64,000 nt of DNA. Origin: Chitinophagaceae bacterium (GTDB lineage Bacteria > Bacteroidota > Bacteroidia > Chitinophagales > Chitinophagaceae). The stretch is from positions 47,056-111,055 of the forward strand of contig JANYEB010000037.1 in assembly GCA_025363355.1 (NCBI GenBank), written 5' to 3'. Positions 19,055 to 28,822 of this stretch are shown one piece after another (within the stretch, counting starts at the first letter, position 1; each line of letters opens with the position of its first letter). The notes beneath the pieces are model-generated. The model was given only the letters and a program-made list of their open reading frames with translations. It had not been told where the DNA came from and ran no database searches. The translations under genes and the position numbers were made by a program.

Positions 19055-19264
19055 TTACTGCATTTTCTCTCTTTTCCACCAGCGATAGCCAATAAAACCC
19101 ATAATAGCAAGTGGTGTAATCATTAAATAAATAATAGCTCCATTTAATCCTTGTGCAGGACCATCTCCTAGTTGAGATGCTGTTTTGGTGCAAATGGAAC
19201 ATTGTGCTACTACTTGTGTTATAAAAGCACATAAACCTATAATAAGTAGAAATTTCTTTTTCAC
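19055..19264 (-). CDS. Small membrane protein with CxxC motif
   Basis: About 69 residues if started at GTG 19264, which gives MKKKFLLIIGLCAFITQVVAQ, a proper signal peptide; a longer frame extends to 19324 but adds a non-conserved-looking segment. After the signal come CSIC, a Gly/Asn segment (GPAQGLNGAIIYL) and one membrane helix ending in YRWWKREKMQ. Short proteins of this pattern are frequent in Bacteroidota and of unknown role. The CxxC just after the signal cleavage site suggests a redox or metal site outside the membrane, which is inference. It is divergent from the TonB receptor gene. Confidence 0.7.
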   Translation of the reverse strand: MKKKFLLIIGLCAFITQVVAQCSICTKTASQLGDGPAQGLNGAIIYLMITPLAIMGFIGYRWWKREKMQ

Positions 19265-19359
19265 AATTGCAAAAATAGTAGTCAATATTTGTTTAAATAC
19301 AATTAAATATTTTGACAAAAGCATAAAACAAAACTTATTGGCTTTGCTTTGTATTGTAT

Positions 19360-21531
19360 ATGAAACATAAAAGAATTTTAGCTACTATATTAAGTTTAAT
19401 AATAGCTTTCAATGTTAAAGCACAGTATAATATTTCTGGGGTTGTTAAAACCAAAGATTCCTTGCAAAGTGGCATTACTGTTAAGCTATCTAATAAACAG
19501 ACAACAGCTACAGATAAGTATGGAAGATTTGTTTTCACAAATCTTGCTACAAAAAAATATACCATCAGTTTTTCAGGTATTGGAGTAAATACTTTTGATA
19601 CAACAATCTTACTCACTGCAAATGCCGAATTAAGTATTAGTGCTAAAGAAGAGAAGAAAGAACTAGAAGAAGTTGTTATTGTAGCATCGTCAAGAACCAA
19701 CACCAGAATAGAAGACTTGCCAACAAAAGTTGAAGTATTAGGGCAAGAGGAATTGCATGAAGAAAATCAAATTAAACCAGGCAATATTGCCAGCATTTTA
19801 GGAGATATTGCAGGAGTACAAATACAACAAACCACAGCAACAAGTGGAAGTGCCGACTTGCGTATTCAAGGGTTACAAGGAAAATACACTCAAATATTAC
19901 GAGATGGAATGCCATTGTTTGGTGGCTTTAGTGGCAGTTTTGGCATTTTGCAGGTACCACCTTTAGATCTTCAACAAATTGAATTGGTAAAAGGAGCTTC
20001 ATCAACATTGTATGGAGGAGGAGCTATTGCAGGAATGGTAAATCTTGTGAGCAAAAAACCTAAATTAGATAAAAAAGATAGGAGCATTACACTGAATGTA
20101 TCAAACCTAAAAGAAAAAAATATTACCTCTTTTTTCTCGGCACGAAATAAAAAAATGGGCTATACTTTTTATGCTGGAGGAACATTGCAAAAGCAAGTAG
20201 ATGTTGATAAAGATGGCTATAGCGATGTGCCAAATGTTAAAAATATTTTTATACACCCAAGATGGTTTTTATATGGAAAAAATAATTCATCACTGGCTAT
20301 TGGTTACACATTTAACAGAGAAATAAGAGATGGTGGTGATATGAATGTTTTGAGTGGAAATACTGATGCTAACCATCAGTTTTATATTAAAAACAGAAGC
20401 AATAGAAACTCATTTGATATTGTTTGGGAAAAAAAGAATAAAGACAATTCATTCTTTACAGCAAAAGCTGCTACTAACTTTTTTTCAAGAAATATTAATA
20501 CCAATCTGTTCTCAATGAAAGCTCATCAAACGCTTTGGTATAGTGAGTTTGCGTATGCTAGGAAATCAAAAAAACACAATTATGTAGTTGGATTGAATTT
20601 CAATGGAGATATATTTAAAAATCAAACTCCATCAAGCAGCACTTTGCCAAACGAATCAACAAATACTATTGGATTATTTGCACAAGATGATTGGAAACTA
20701 GCTGATAAACTAACCCTGCAATCAGGATTAAGATATGACTATCATTCTGTTTATAACGCATTTTTATTGCCAAGATTATCATTGATGTATAAAGCAAATA
20801 ATCATTTAACAATGAGAGTTGGCGGAGGTTTGGGCTACAAAACGCCTGCATTAATTAATAGCGAATTAGATGAAAGACAATATCCATATATACTTGGTTA
20901 TGCTTCAAATATTCAACCAGAAAAAAGTAGCGGAATTAATTTTGATGTAAACTATAAAACAAAAATTAGTGAATGGGAATTAACATTTAACCAAACTTTT
21001 TTCTACACAAATATTTCGTCTCCAATATATCTAAGTGCTCAACCATCTGTTCCAGTTCAAACATATTATGCGTATGAAAATTACATCAAACCACTACAAT
21101 CATTAGGTTTTGAAACATTTGTTGCTGCAAAACATGATGAATTAGAATTATACTTTGGATATGTTTATACCGATGCTAAAAGAAAGTATAATGATGCGAA
21201 CTCTAACTTACCACTTGTAGCAAAAAATAAAATTGCTACCATTATTGCTTATGAATTCAGCAGTCATTTTAGAGCAGGTATAGAAACAGCCTATAACGGA
21301 AAACAATACTTAGATGATGGTACTGTTAAACAAGATTATGTATTTGCAGCAGCAATGTTGAGATATAGTTTTAACAATGTTTCAATTGTTTTAAATGGAG
21401 AAAATTTATTCGATTTCAGACAAAACAAAAACGAACAAGTTGTTCTTCCGCCTAGCAACAATCCTTATTTTAAAGAAATATGGGCACCGCTTGATGGACG
21501 TGTAATTAATTTAAGTGTGATGTTTAAATGA
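19360..21531 (+). CDS. TonB-dependent outer-membrane receptor
   Basis: The product of about 723 residues has a signal peptide (ending NVKAQ), an N-terminal carboxypeptidase-regulatory-like beta domain (about 25-95), a plug domain (from about 105; LRIQGLQGKYTQILRDGMPL and LVKGASSTLYGGGAIAG are characteristic), and a 22-strand barrel ending in INLSVMFK, with the aromatic penultimate residue of outer-membrane proteins. It imports a ligand using TonB/ExbBD energy. I use ATG 19360 rather than the in-frame TTG at 19354. No SusD partner follows, so it is not a typical glycan PUL receptor. A secreted esterase gene begins 35 bases downstream, so the pair may handle an esterified ligand such as a siderophore. 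Confidence 0.95.
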   Translation: MKHKRILATILSLIIAFNVKAQYNISGVVKTKDSLQSGITVKLSNKQTTATDKYGRFVFTNLATKKYTISFSGIGVNTFDTTILLTANAELSISAKEEKKELEEVVIVASSRTNTRIEDLPTKVEVLGQEELHEENQIKPGNIASILGDIAGVQIQQTTATSGSADLRIQGLQGKYTQILRDGMPLFGGFSGSFGILQVPPLDLQQIELVKGASSTLYGGGAIAGMVNLVSKKPKLDKKDRSITLNVSNLKEKNITSFFSARNKKMGYTFYAGGTLQKQVDVDKDGYSDVPNVKNIFIHPRWFLYGKNNSSLAIGYTFNREIRDGGDMNVLSGNTDANHQFYIKNRSNRNSFDIVWEKKNKDNSFFTAKAATNFFSRNINTNLFSMKAHQTLWYSEFAYARKSKKHNYVVGLNFNGDIFKNQTPSSSTLPNESTNTIGLFAQDDWKLADKLTLQSGLRYDYHSVYNAFLLPRLSLMYKANNHLTMRVGGGLGYKTPALINSELDERQYPYILGYASNIQPEKSSGINFDVNYKTKISEWELTFNQTFFYTNISSPIYLSAQPSVPVQTYYAYENYIKPLQSLGFETFVAAKHDELELYFGYVYTDAKRKYNDANSNLPLVAKNKIATIIAYEFSSHFRAGIETAYNGKQYLDDGTVKQDYVFAAAMLRYSFNNVSIVLNGENLFDFRQNKNEQVVLPPSNNPYFKEIWAPLDGRVINLSVMFK

Positions 21532-21566
21532 TAGAATAAATTACATTAGTAATCTTAAATGCTATT

Positions 21567-22490
21567 ATGAAAAAACAATTTATTCTACTTGTGTTGATTG
21601 CATTTTGTAATTGTTGTTTTGCTCAAATCCAAACGCCTTCTTCGGGTAAAATTATTCGAATTGATAGCTTTCCATCAAAGTATGTAACAGCTAGAAATAT
21701 TGATGTTTGGTTGCCTGATGATTATAGCACATCAAAAAAATATGCAGTCTTGTATATGCAAGATGGACAAATGTTATTTGACTCAACGATCACTTGGAAC
21801 AAACAAGAATGGATGGTTGATGAAACTGTTTCTTCTCTGATTAAAACCAATACTATTAATAATGTTATAGTTGTTGGTGTTTGGAATGGTGGTAAAACAA
21901 GACATATAGATTACTTTCCTCAAAAACCTTTTGAGAGTTTATCGCAGGCTGAACAAGATAGTTTGTATCATAAAAGTAGACCTAATGGTGTTAGTGTTTT
22001 TAATGATGGGAAAGTACAATCTGATAACTATTTAAAATTTTTAGTTAAGGAATTAAAACCACGAATCGATCGTCAATTCTCTACACTAAAAAACAAGCAA
22101 AATACTTTTATTGCAGGAAGTAGTATGGGAGGTTTAATTTCTATGTATGCTATTTGCGAATATCCAAAAGTTTTTGGTGGAGCAGCTTGTTTATCTACAC
22201 ATTGGCCAGGGGTATTTACTTTAGAAAACAACCCAATTCCACAAGTTTTTTATAATTATTTAAAGGAACATTTACCAAGCCCTAAAACACATGAAATTTA
22301 TTTTGATTATGGAACAAAAACATTAGATGCAATGTATCAACCCTTACAAGAACAAGTAGATGTAATTATGAAAAGTAAAGGCTTTACAAATAAAAATTGG
22401 ACTACTAAAAAGTTTGAAGGAGAAGACCATTCTGAAAAATCCTGGCAAAAGCGTTTGTATATTCCACTTACATTTTTATTAAAGAAATAA
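21567..22490 (+). CDS. Secreted esterase (Fes/IroE-like alpha/beta hydrolase)
   Basis: The 307-residue product has a signal peptide (ending CFAQ) and an esterase D-like alpha/beta hydrolase domain. Visible elements: VWLPDDY and KKYAVLYMQDGQ near the start, the nucleophile elbow GSSMGG with S186, and the C-terminal EGEDHSE with H288 as the probable catalytic His. This family includes siderophore and acetyl-xylan or feruloyl esterases. Because it sits 35 bases behind a TonB receptor without SusD, an exported esterase acting on the receptor's ligand, possibly a catecholate siderophore, is a reasonable inference but not shown by sequence. Confidence 0.85.
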   Translation: MKKQFILLVLIAFCNCCFAQIQTPSSGKIIRIDSFPSKYVTARNIDVWLPDDYSTSKKYAVLYMQDGQMLFDSTITWNKQEWMVDETVSSLIKTNTINNVIVVGVWNGGKTRHIDYFPQKPFESLSQAEQDSLYHKSRPNGVSVFNDGKVQSDNYLKFLVKELKPRIDRQFSTLKNKQNTFIAGSSMGGLISMYAICEYPKVFGGAACLSTHWPGVFTLENNPIPQVFYNYLKEHLPSPKTHEIYFDYGTKTLDAMYQPLQEQVDVIMKSKGFTNKNWTTKKFEGEDHSEKSWQKRLYIPLTFLLKK

Positions 22491-22492
22491 GA

Positions 22493-23956
22493 CTAGGTTT
22501 TTAATTTAACCCAATCTATAATAAACTTATTTATTGCATTGCCCGATATGGTTAATTGCATTTGTGATAATTGTTGATGCAACGATGCAAACTTTGTTTT
22601 CCGTTCTTTTTTATCAATGGTATTTACAATATCATTTATCTGTTTTAGAAACAGTTTCTCTGGTTCGTGATAAATAGCAATCTGCTCCAAATATTTCTTT
22701 GCCTGTTTACTAACATATTCAATAATTTCAATATTATTTTCATCGTAGTGAAGCATTACTAGATATAAACGCATAGACGCTTGTGTTCTAAGTTCAACTT
22801 GAGGAATAGATTTATTTAATATATCTGTCCACCAGTTTATTGCTTCTTGATACTTACCTAAAAACAAGCACACCAAACCACAACAAGCTTCTATATAAAT
22901 TTTAAAATCTTTTCTAAAAGTAAGTTTCTTATCAATAAAAAATTGCTTGTATTCATCAACGATTGAGTAAGCTTTTTCATATTCTTTCTGGTATAAAAAG
23001 TACATTAAGCCACACCAACAATAATTGTGCATTCGTCTAATATTAACTTCAATTGTTGGGGCATTAAAGGTGTAAATTTTATTGAGATATAATTCAAATT
23101 CATCCCATCTATCGGCTTTTTCGCAGCTCAATAAAAAATTATAATAACTAGCTAATGGATCCATATTTAACAAAGGCTGATGCTCAATTTGCTCCTCACG
23201 AATCAGCACTCCTTTTTTGCAGCATTCGTAATTTCTTTGCTGGTCGTTGATGAGATTATAATACAAACTCCAAGTGCTGTAATATCTAAACTTAGCGTTA
23301 TAAGAAACTGGGGGTTCCTGCTTCATATTATAAGCATTCACATAAATATCTGCTCTTTGCTTAATCACATTTTGTGGCAGGACACCAATTTCAAGTTCTA
23401 GTAATGTTAGGTAGTGCCAAACATTACCAATTTGTTGGTGCGTATTGGCAATTTCAGAGGCTTGTGCTTCTTCTTTTTCAATGGTCATATAAGACTCAAT
23501 TGTTGGCTCGCCAATTCTTAAATTCCCAAATAAGTATTTTTCAAGAATAACAATATCTGCTATTACATAATACAATTCATATTGCCAAGCAAGCTCTTTC
23601 GTTTTAACAATTAGTTTCTCTGCTTCAGCATCTAATCCTTTGCTAGCAAGAATCTTGACTTGTAGAAACATATTTCGAATTTTCCATTCAATAAAATTTT
23701 CTTCGTTGTATTGCTGCATACAACTTAAAATCATATTGAATAAATAGTTTTTTGCAACCCCAAATTGTTTAGCAAAAGTTTCCTTTTTAAACTTCTTTAA
23801 TAAAGCATTTTCATCATATACCTCTTGTTCATTAATGGCATCAAATAGCTTGGCGTAGTTTGTATTTTTATGCTGAACTTGTCGTTGTGTAAATAGTTTA
23901 AAATATCTTTTTTCAGATGGAGATAATGAATGAATAAGAGAAAAAAGAGAGTTCAT
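22493..23956 (-). CDS. TPR-like helical protein, Bacteroidota family (copy 1)
   Basis: The 487-residue product is all-helical with TPR-like spacing and no enzymatic motif or signal peptide, so it is probably a cytosolic scaffold. The N-terminal 100 residues (LFSLIHSLSPSEKRYFKLF, then YDENALLKKF) match the product at 36865-38421 (LFQLIKSLQKAEKRHFKLY, then YDEKILLKKL), so the window has two members of one family. It converges with the esterase gene with two bases between stops. The function is not known to me. Confidence 0.8.
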   Translation of the reverse strand: MNSLFSLIHSLSPSEKRYFKLFTQRQVQHKNTNYAKLFDAINEQEVYDENALLKKFKKETFAKQFGVAKNYLFNMILSCMQQYNEENFIEWKIRNMFLQVKILASKGLDAEAEKLIVKTKELAWQYELYYVIADIVILEKYLFGNLRIGEPTIESYMTIEKEEAQASEIANTHQQIGNVWHYLTLLELEIGVLPQNVIKQRADIYVNAYNMKQEPPVSYNAKFRYYSTWSLYYNLINDQQRNYECCKKGVLIREEQIEHQPLLNMDPLASYYNFLLSCEKADRWDEFELYLNKIYTFNAPTIEVNIRRMHNYCWCGLMYFLYQKEYEKAYSIVDEYKQFFIDKKLTFRKDFKIYIEACCGLVCLFLGKYQEAINWWTDILNKSIPQVELRTQASMRLYLVMLHYDENNIEIIEYVSKQAKKYLEQIAIYHEPEKLFLKQINDIVNTIDKKERKTKFASLHQQLSQMQLTISGNAINKFIIDWVKLKT

Positions 23957-24095
23957 ATTTGGCGTTTATAAGCAAGTAAATATAAGCACTTCAGAAAAAC
24001 AAAAACCCTTTGAAACCTAATTTTTTAATAAAATGGGTATGTGGAATGTTAAATAAAAAAAGTCTTTTTGGGTTACAAATCAAATACTATAAGTT

Positions 24096-26216
24096 ATGAA
24101 ACAAGATCGAATGGAGCAAATCAAAAGCACACAAAAAGCATCTAATTTAAATGTACTTTTCAGTATCATTTTATTAATGATATTTTTATTTCTTTTTGCT
24201 AAAACTGTGAAATCTCAAGTTGTAATAAATTACGTAGATAGTGCAGGAATTGCTGGCTATAATGGAGATGGATTTGCTGCTAGAAATGGCAGAATCAATA
24301 TTCCATTTGGTAGTTATGGTGGCAATATTGCCATAGACAATAATGGCGATTTATTTATTGCGGATTTTTTAAATCATAGAATTAGAAAGATAGATAAAAC
24401 AACAAAAGTTATTACAACAGTTGTGGGCAATGGCGTTGGTGCATTTAGTGGCGATGGTGGATTAGCCATCAATGCCCAAGTGTATCGCCCAGCTTGCATT
24501 GCATTTGATGCTGCTAACAATATGTATATATCAGATCAATCAAATTATAGAATTAGAAAGGTGAATGCTGTAACTGGTATTATTACAACATTTGCAGGCA
24601 CAGGTGCTTTTGGAACATCAAGCCCCAATGGAGATAATGGATTGGCAACTAACTGTTCTTTTAGAACGCTTTCTCATATAACAATAGATGGATATGGTAA
24701 TTTGTATGTGGTAGATTTATATAGATTAAGAAAAATTAGTATAGGAACAAACATCATTACAGCCTTTGCAGGAAATGATAATTATGGCTTTAGCAACGAT
24801 GTGCCTGTATTAGCCACTAACACTTATTTTGGTGGTGTACTTGGTGGTATTTTGGCAGATAATGTTGGCAATGTTTACATAGCTTCTGGGCTTAGGGTTC
24901 GTAAAGTTCAAGGAGGGGTAATTTCTACAGTAATTGGACATTATTGGGATAATGGACAGATTTTTGGTGGAGATGGTGGATTGGCAACTTCAAATACTTA
25001 TTATGGTGCAACTAGCAATTTGGCTTGGGGTATTTATGGCGAATTATATCTGTGCGAGCAAAATAATAATCTCATCAGAAAATATATGCCATCAACAGGA
25101 ATTATTACTACAGTTGTTGGAGATGTTGCTGGTGGTTATCCTTTTTTATATGGAGGATACAATGGCGAAGGGCATTATCCTTTAGCAACCAAACTACTTT
25201 ATCCATCTTCAGTTGCAATCAATGCAAGTGGTGAAATGTTTATTTTAGATGAAAATAGGGTTAGAAAAGTATTTTACCCTTGCACACCAATAAGTGTTAG
25301 CAGAAGTGTTACAGTATGTTCAAGTGCATTACCATATCATTGGGCTGGATTAACTTTAACTACAACAGGAAATTATACAGTTCATCAAACGCTTGCAAGT
25401 GGTTGCGATAGTAGTGCTACTCTTCGCTTAACAGTATTGGGAACTATGCCTCCAATTACTGGTCTAAATAATGTTTGTGTTGGAAACGCTGTTCAACTAT
25501 CAGATTCTTTTGTTGGCGGAATTTGGACAAGTGTACTAGGTAGAGCAACAGTTAGCAACACTGGTTTAGTAACAGGTATTTCTGCTGGCGTTGCAACAAT
25601 AAAATACACTTTTGTAAATGAGTTGGGATGTAATGCAACGTCAACATATTTCGTATCGGTAAATCCAATTCCTAATGTTCCTACAATTCAATATGTTCTT
25701 GGTACAGTTGACCCTCAAAGTGGTGCTCCAAGGGGTAGTTTTTGTGCCAATCGAACATTTACTGTTGTTGGTATTCCAAGTGGTGGTTTATGGAGTAGCA
25801 CAGGAACATTGGCAGTAGGCAGCTCTTCTGGTATTGCAACAACAAACTCAACAATAGGTGCAGGTAGTTTAACGTATATATATACCACTCCATTTGGCTG
25901 TAGCAATAGTAGAACAATGGTTGGAACAGTAGTTATTTGTGCAAGCCATCGTGGAGAAAATGACGAGACTACAGTTGAAAATAATAAATTCCTTTTATAT
26001 CCTAATCCAGCAAAAAACATTGTTTCAATTCAAGTTGATAAACTAATAAACGATGGGCAAATTGTAATAACCGATTTGTTTGGAAAACAACTTAAATCGC
26101 AACTATTAAGTATTGGAAAAAATAGTATGGATGTTGGTAGTTTAAGTAAAGGGATGTATTTTGTAAATCTAATCACCAATCAAAACAGACAAACACAAAA
26201 ACTTGTAATAGAATAA
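24096..26216 (+). CDS. NHL-repeat protein with T9SS type A sorting domain
   Basis: The 706-residue product has an N-terminal hydrophobic export segment (about 20-40), then NHL beta-propeller repeats (about 50-400; recurrent NHRIRKID, NYRIRKVN and G-GDGG-A units), Ig-like/PKD-like domains with paired cysteines (about 405-610), and a C-terminal type A T9SS sorting domain (LLYPNPAKNIVSI... ending TQKLVIE). It should be secreted to the cell surface through T9SS and have its sorting domain removed by a PorU-type peptidase. Target or ligand is unknown. ATG 24096 is used; an ATG at 24111 is possible. A terminator follows at 26290. Confidence 0.9.
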   Translation: MKQDRMEQIKSTQKASNLNVLFSIILLMIFLFLFAKTVKSQVVINYVDSAGIAGYNGDGFAARNGRINIPFGSYGGNIAIDNNGDLFIADFLNHRIRKIDKTTKVITTVVGNGVGAFSGDGGLAINAQVYRPACIAFDAANNMYISDQSNYRIRKVNAVTGIITTFAGTGAFGTSSPNGDNGLATNCSFRTLSHITIDGYGNLYVVDLYRLRKISIGTNIITAFAGNDNYGFSNDVPVLATNTYFGGVLGGILADNVGNVYIASGLRVRKVQGGVISTVIGHYWDNGQIFGGDGGLATSNTYYGATSNLAWGIYGELYLCEQNNNLIRKYMPSTGIITTVVGDVAGGYPFLYGGYNGEGHYPLATKLLYPSSVAINASGEMFILDENRVRKVFYPCTPISVSRSVTVCSSALPYHWAGLTLTTTGNYTVHQTLASGCDSSATLRLTVLGTMPPITGLNNVCVGNAVQLSDSFVGGIWTSVLGRATVSNTGLVTGISAGVATIKYTFVNELGCNATSTYFVSVNPIPNVPTIQYVLGTVDPQSGAPRGSFCANRTFTVVGIPSGGLWSSTGTLAVGSSSGIATTNSTIGAGSLTYIYTTPFGCSNSRTMVGTVVICASHRGENDETTVENNKFLLYPNPAKNIVSIQVDKLINDGQIVITDLFGKQLKSQLLSIGKNSMDVGSLSKGMYFVNLITNQNRQTQKLVIE

Positions 26217-26289
26217 TTAGGATCAATAGGGGTTTATAAGTTCCGGCTAGTCTTGGTTGGAACTTTCCGTTGTTTTGATAGTATCGAAT

Positions 26290-26320
26290 AAAAAAGGCTA
26301 CCCAATAGGTAGCCTTTTTT
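26290..26320. terminator. Rho-independent terminator
   Basis: A 13-bp perfect stem (left arm AAAAAAGGCTACC, right arm 26308-26320) with the loop CAATA. It follows the NHL gene and precedes the stop of the convergent M43 gene, and its symmetry would let it act on either strand. Confidence 0.88.
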
Positions 26321-26448
26321 ATTTTTTATCTAGGTTAAAGAACCTTAACCAAAACCTTTTTTAATAGATTAAACATATCTATGATTTCTTTAAAATCTGA
26401 AAACAAATAAGAACAATGTAACATTAACTAATTACCTAAAGTATGAAA

Positions 26449-28650
26449 CTACTTTTGAATTAATAATTTTTGAGTAATAATATTTTTCCCGTTGGTAATA
26501 CGAATAAAATACATACCATTATTCAACTTTGATAAGCTCAATTTTTTTGCTCCATTGCTTTCTACATTTACTGTTTCGTTACTAATAACATTTCCTATTT
26601 GATTGATGATAGTAATAGTTGTAGCACCTTTCCAGTTTTCGTTAAACTGAATAGTTGCATTATCAGTAGCTGGCTGAGGATAAATAACAACCATTGGTTT
26701 TGCAGTTTCAATATCGTTCATAGTTCTAAATGTAGTACCACTAGTTTGTGCTAAAAGTGTATAACATTTTGTGGCACTATAAGCACTTCCATATCCATAA
26801 ACATAAACTTTATAAGTACCTACTGCACCGCCATTATATTTTATGGTTTCAGCAGTTGTTCCTGCATTTTGAGAAATCCCCACTTGTGTGCCACTTGGAT
26901 TATACAATACCACATCATAATCGGCTGGTAAATTGGTTAAACTAATTTGAATATTTTTAGCAGCAGTTGTGTTAGCAAAACTATAATAATCTTTATCTGT
27001 GCTACTTGCAATTTGTGCATTGTAACTAGTGCCAACTGTAATGGCAGCAGCTGTTGTAGTTGTGTTATTACTTTCTAAAATGTCGGTGCAAGTTGGTGTT
27101 GCAGCTGTTGTAGTAAAGCTAGCAGTTGTTGAATATGCACTTGTTGTTGCAGCACAAGTTGTAGCTACTTGATAGTTATAAGTTGAACCAGCAGTTAAAC
27201 CTGATAAAGTGTAAGATGTTGTAGTAACGGTAGCTGTTGTATAAGCAGTTGCTGTTGCTAATTTATATTGAATTTTATAATTGGCAGCACCAGTTGCAGC
27301 AGCCCAATTAATTACAGCACCTGTTTGTGTAATGCTTGCTGCTGTTACGCTTACCGGTGTTGAGCAAGTTGGTGTTGCAGCAGTTGTTGTAAAACTAGCA
27401 GTTGTTGAGTATGCACTTGTTGTTCCACTACAAGTTGTAGCTACTTGATAGTTATAAGTTACACCAGCAGTTAAACCTGTCAAAGTATATGATGTTGATG
27501 TTGTTGTAACTGTTGTATAAGCCGATGCAGTTGATAATTTGTATTGAAGACTATAGCTAGCAGCACCTGTTGCAGCTGTCCAACTAATTGTTGCACCAGT
27601 TTGTGTAATGCTTGCTGCAGCTATGTTTGCAGGCGTTGAACAAGTTGTAGTAGTTGGTGCGATACAACCTAATGATGATGCCAAAGAAGCCCTTGCTCCT
27701 CCACTTTGTAATACTGCATAAATTCTATCTCTTTGCCCAATGCTAAACATTTGCATACATTGATCATCTACATAATCCATATAGTTCATAAACATATCGC
27801 CATTAGCACCATTGCTGCAAGTTGTGTGAGGATAAGTTGGGCAACCATAATTTGATGTTTGTTGCTTAGGTGTATCACCTACCAAATCATCGCCACAACT
27901 TGCATCACCCCAAATATGACGAAGGTTTAACCAATGTCCAACTTCGTGAGTGGCTGTTCTACCTAAGTTATAGGGAGCAGAAACAGTTCCAGTATTTCCA
28001 AATGCAGAATATAAAATTACTACACCATCAGTTGCAGCGGCACCACCTGGAAACTGAGCATAACCAAGTAATCCACCACCTAAATTACAAACCCAAAGGT
28101 TTAAATATTGACTACTGTTCCAAGCATTATCGCCACCAGAACTTGCATATTTTACACCATCGTTTGAACTAAAAGAAGTTGTGGTTGTTGACTTGTGAAT
28201 AATGCCAGTTGTTGCAGCACCACTTGGATCTCTTTTAGCTAAACAAAACTGAATTTTGCAATCTGCTGTTAATGATTTGAACGCTGAAGGAATTTTTGTT
28301 GTATCAGCATTATTTAATTGAAAGTCTTTATTTAACACATCAATTTGGCTTTGCACTTGTGCATCGCTGATGTTTTGTGCAGTTGTATTATACACTACGT
28401 GAACCACAACAGGAATATTGTAAACACTTGCACCACGTTGCATTGTATTCGTTAGTTGACTACTTCCACCTTGCTGAATATAGCTTTGGGTATAAGCCTC
28501 AATATCCCTTTGTTGTTGAGCAAATGAAGGATCGGATTTGATTTGTTTTTGATAAACATCGTGACTAGCACAAACACGTTGTGCAAAAAGCGGTTTACTT
28601 GTAAAACAGAAAATAGAAGTTAAAATAAGTATTAACTTTTTCATACGCAT
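26449..28650 (-). CDS. M43 metalloprotease with FnIII repeats and T9SS sorting domain
   Basis: The 733-residue product is a secreted zinc protease of the pappalysin/cytophagalysin family (M43). After a signal peptide (ending LFAQ) and a propeptide-like region comes the extended zinc motif HEVGHWLNLRH (H235, H239, H245) with the Met-turn MNYMDY downstream. Two fibronectin type III domains follow, encoded by 276-base near-identical repeats, then a pre-peptidase C-terminal-like domain and a type A T9SS sorting domain ending TQKLLIQK. It should be exported by T9SS and act on proteins outside the cell. Either ATG, 28650 or 28644, could be used. Confidence 0.93.
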   Translation of the reverse strand: MRMKKLILILTSIFCFTSKPLFAQRVCASHDVYQKQIKSDPSFAQQQRDIEAYTQSYIQQGGSSQLTNTMQRGASVYNIPVVVHVVYNTTAQNISDAQVQSQIDVLNKDFQLNNADTTKIPSAFKSLTADCKIQFCLAKRDPSGAATTGIIHKSTTTTSFSSNDGVKYASSGGDNAWNSSQYLNLWVCNLGGGLLGYAQFPGGAAATDGVVILYSAFGNTGTVSAPYNLGRTATHEVGHWLNLRHIWGDASCGDDLVGDTPKQQTSNYGCPTYPHTTCSNGANGDMFMNYMDYVDDQCMQMFSIGQRDRIYAVLQSGGARASLASSLGCIAPTTTTCSTPANIAAASITQTGATISWTAATGAASYSLQYKLSTASAYTTVTTTSTSYTLTGLTAGVTYNYQVATTCSGTTSAYSTTASFTTTAATPTCSTPVSVTAASITQTGAVINWAAATGAANYKIQYKLATATAYTTATVTTTSYTLSGLTAGSTYNYQVATTCAATTSAYSTTASFTTTAATPTCTDILESNNTTTTAAAITVGTSYNAQIASSTDKDYYSFANTTAAKNIQISLTNLPADYDVVLYNPSGTQVGISQNAGTTAETIKYNGGAVGTYKVYVYGYGSAYSATKCYTLLAQTSGTTFRTMNDIETAKPMVVIYPQPATDNATIQFNENWKGATTITIINQIGNVISNETVNVESNGAKKLSLSKLNNGMYFIRITNGKNIITQKLLIQK
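27092..27643. repeat. Two tandem 276-bp FnIII-encoding repeats
   Basis: The blocks starting at 27092 and 27368 are very similar at DNA level (for example both contain the stretch encoding SITQTGA and the one encoding YNYQVATTC) and have a period of 276 bases (92 codons). The low divergence suggests a recent duplication inside the M43 gene. Confidence 0.8.
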
Positions 28651-28810
28651 TTAGTTTTGAGAGATTAAAAGTAAGGGAGAAACTCATTCAAAACATAAAA
28701 TCAAGCCAATGGTAAGAAGGTCATTGAAATAAGCAGTAATAAAAAAGGCTAGACTTTCTTTCTAAAATAATGATTATAGCCTCAAATTATAAACTGTAAA
28801 TCTCTGCTAT

Positions 28811-28818
28811 TATATTTG
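28811..28818 (+). promoter_or_regulatory. Candidate -7 element for the aminotransferase gene
   Basis: TATATTTG matches the consensus and lies only four bases before the ATG at 28823, so the transcript would be near-leaderless unless translation starts at the in-frame ATG at 28853. Confidence 0.4.
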
Positions 28819-28822
28819 CCCA

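Noticed and set aside
27870-28172. His-rich ORF opposite the M43 protease gene
   Set aside because: It is the antisense reading of repeated Gly, Asp and Val codons and has no independent evidence.
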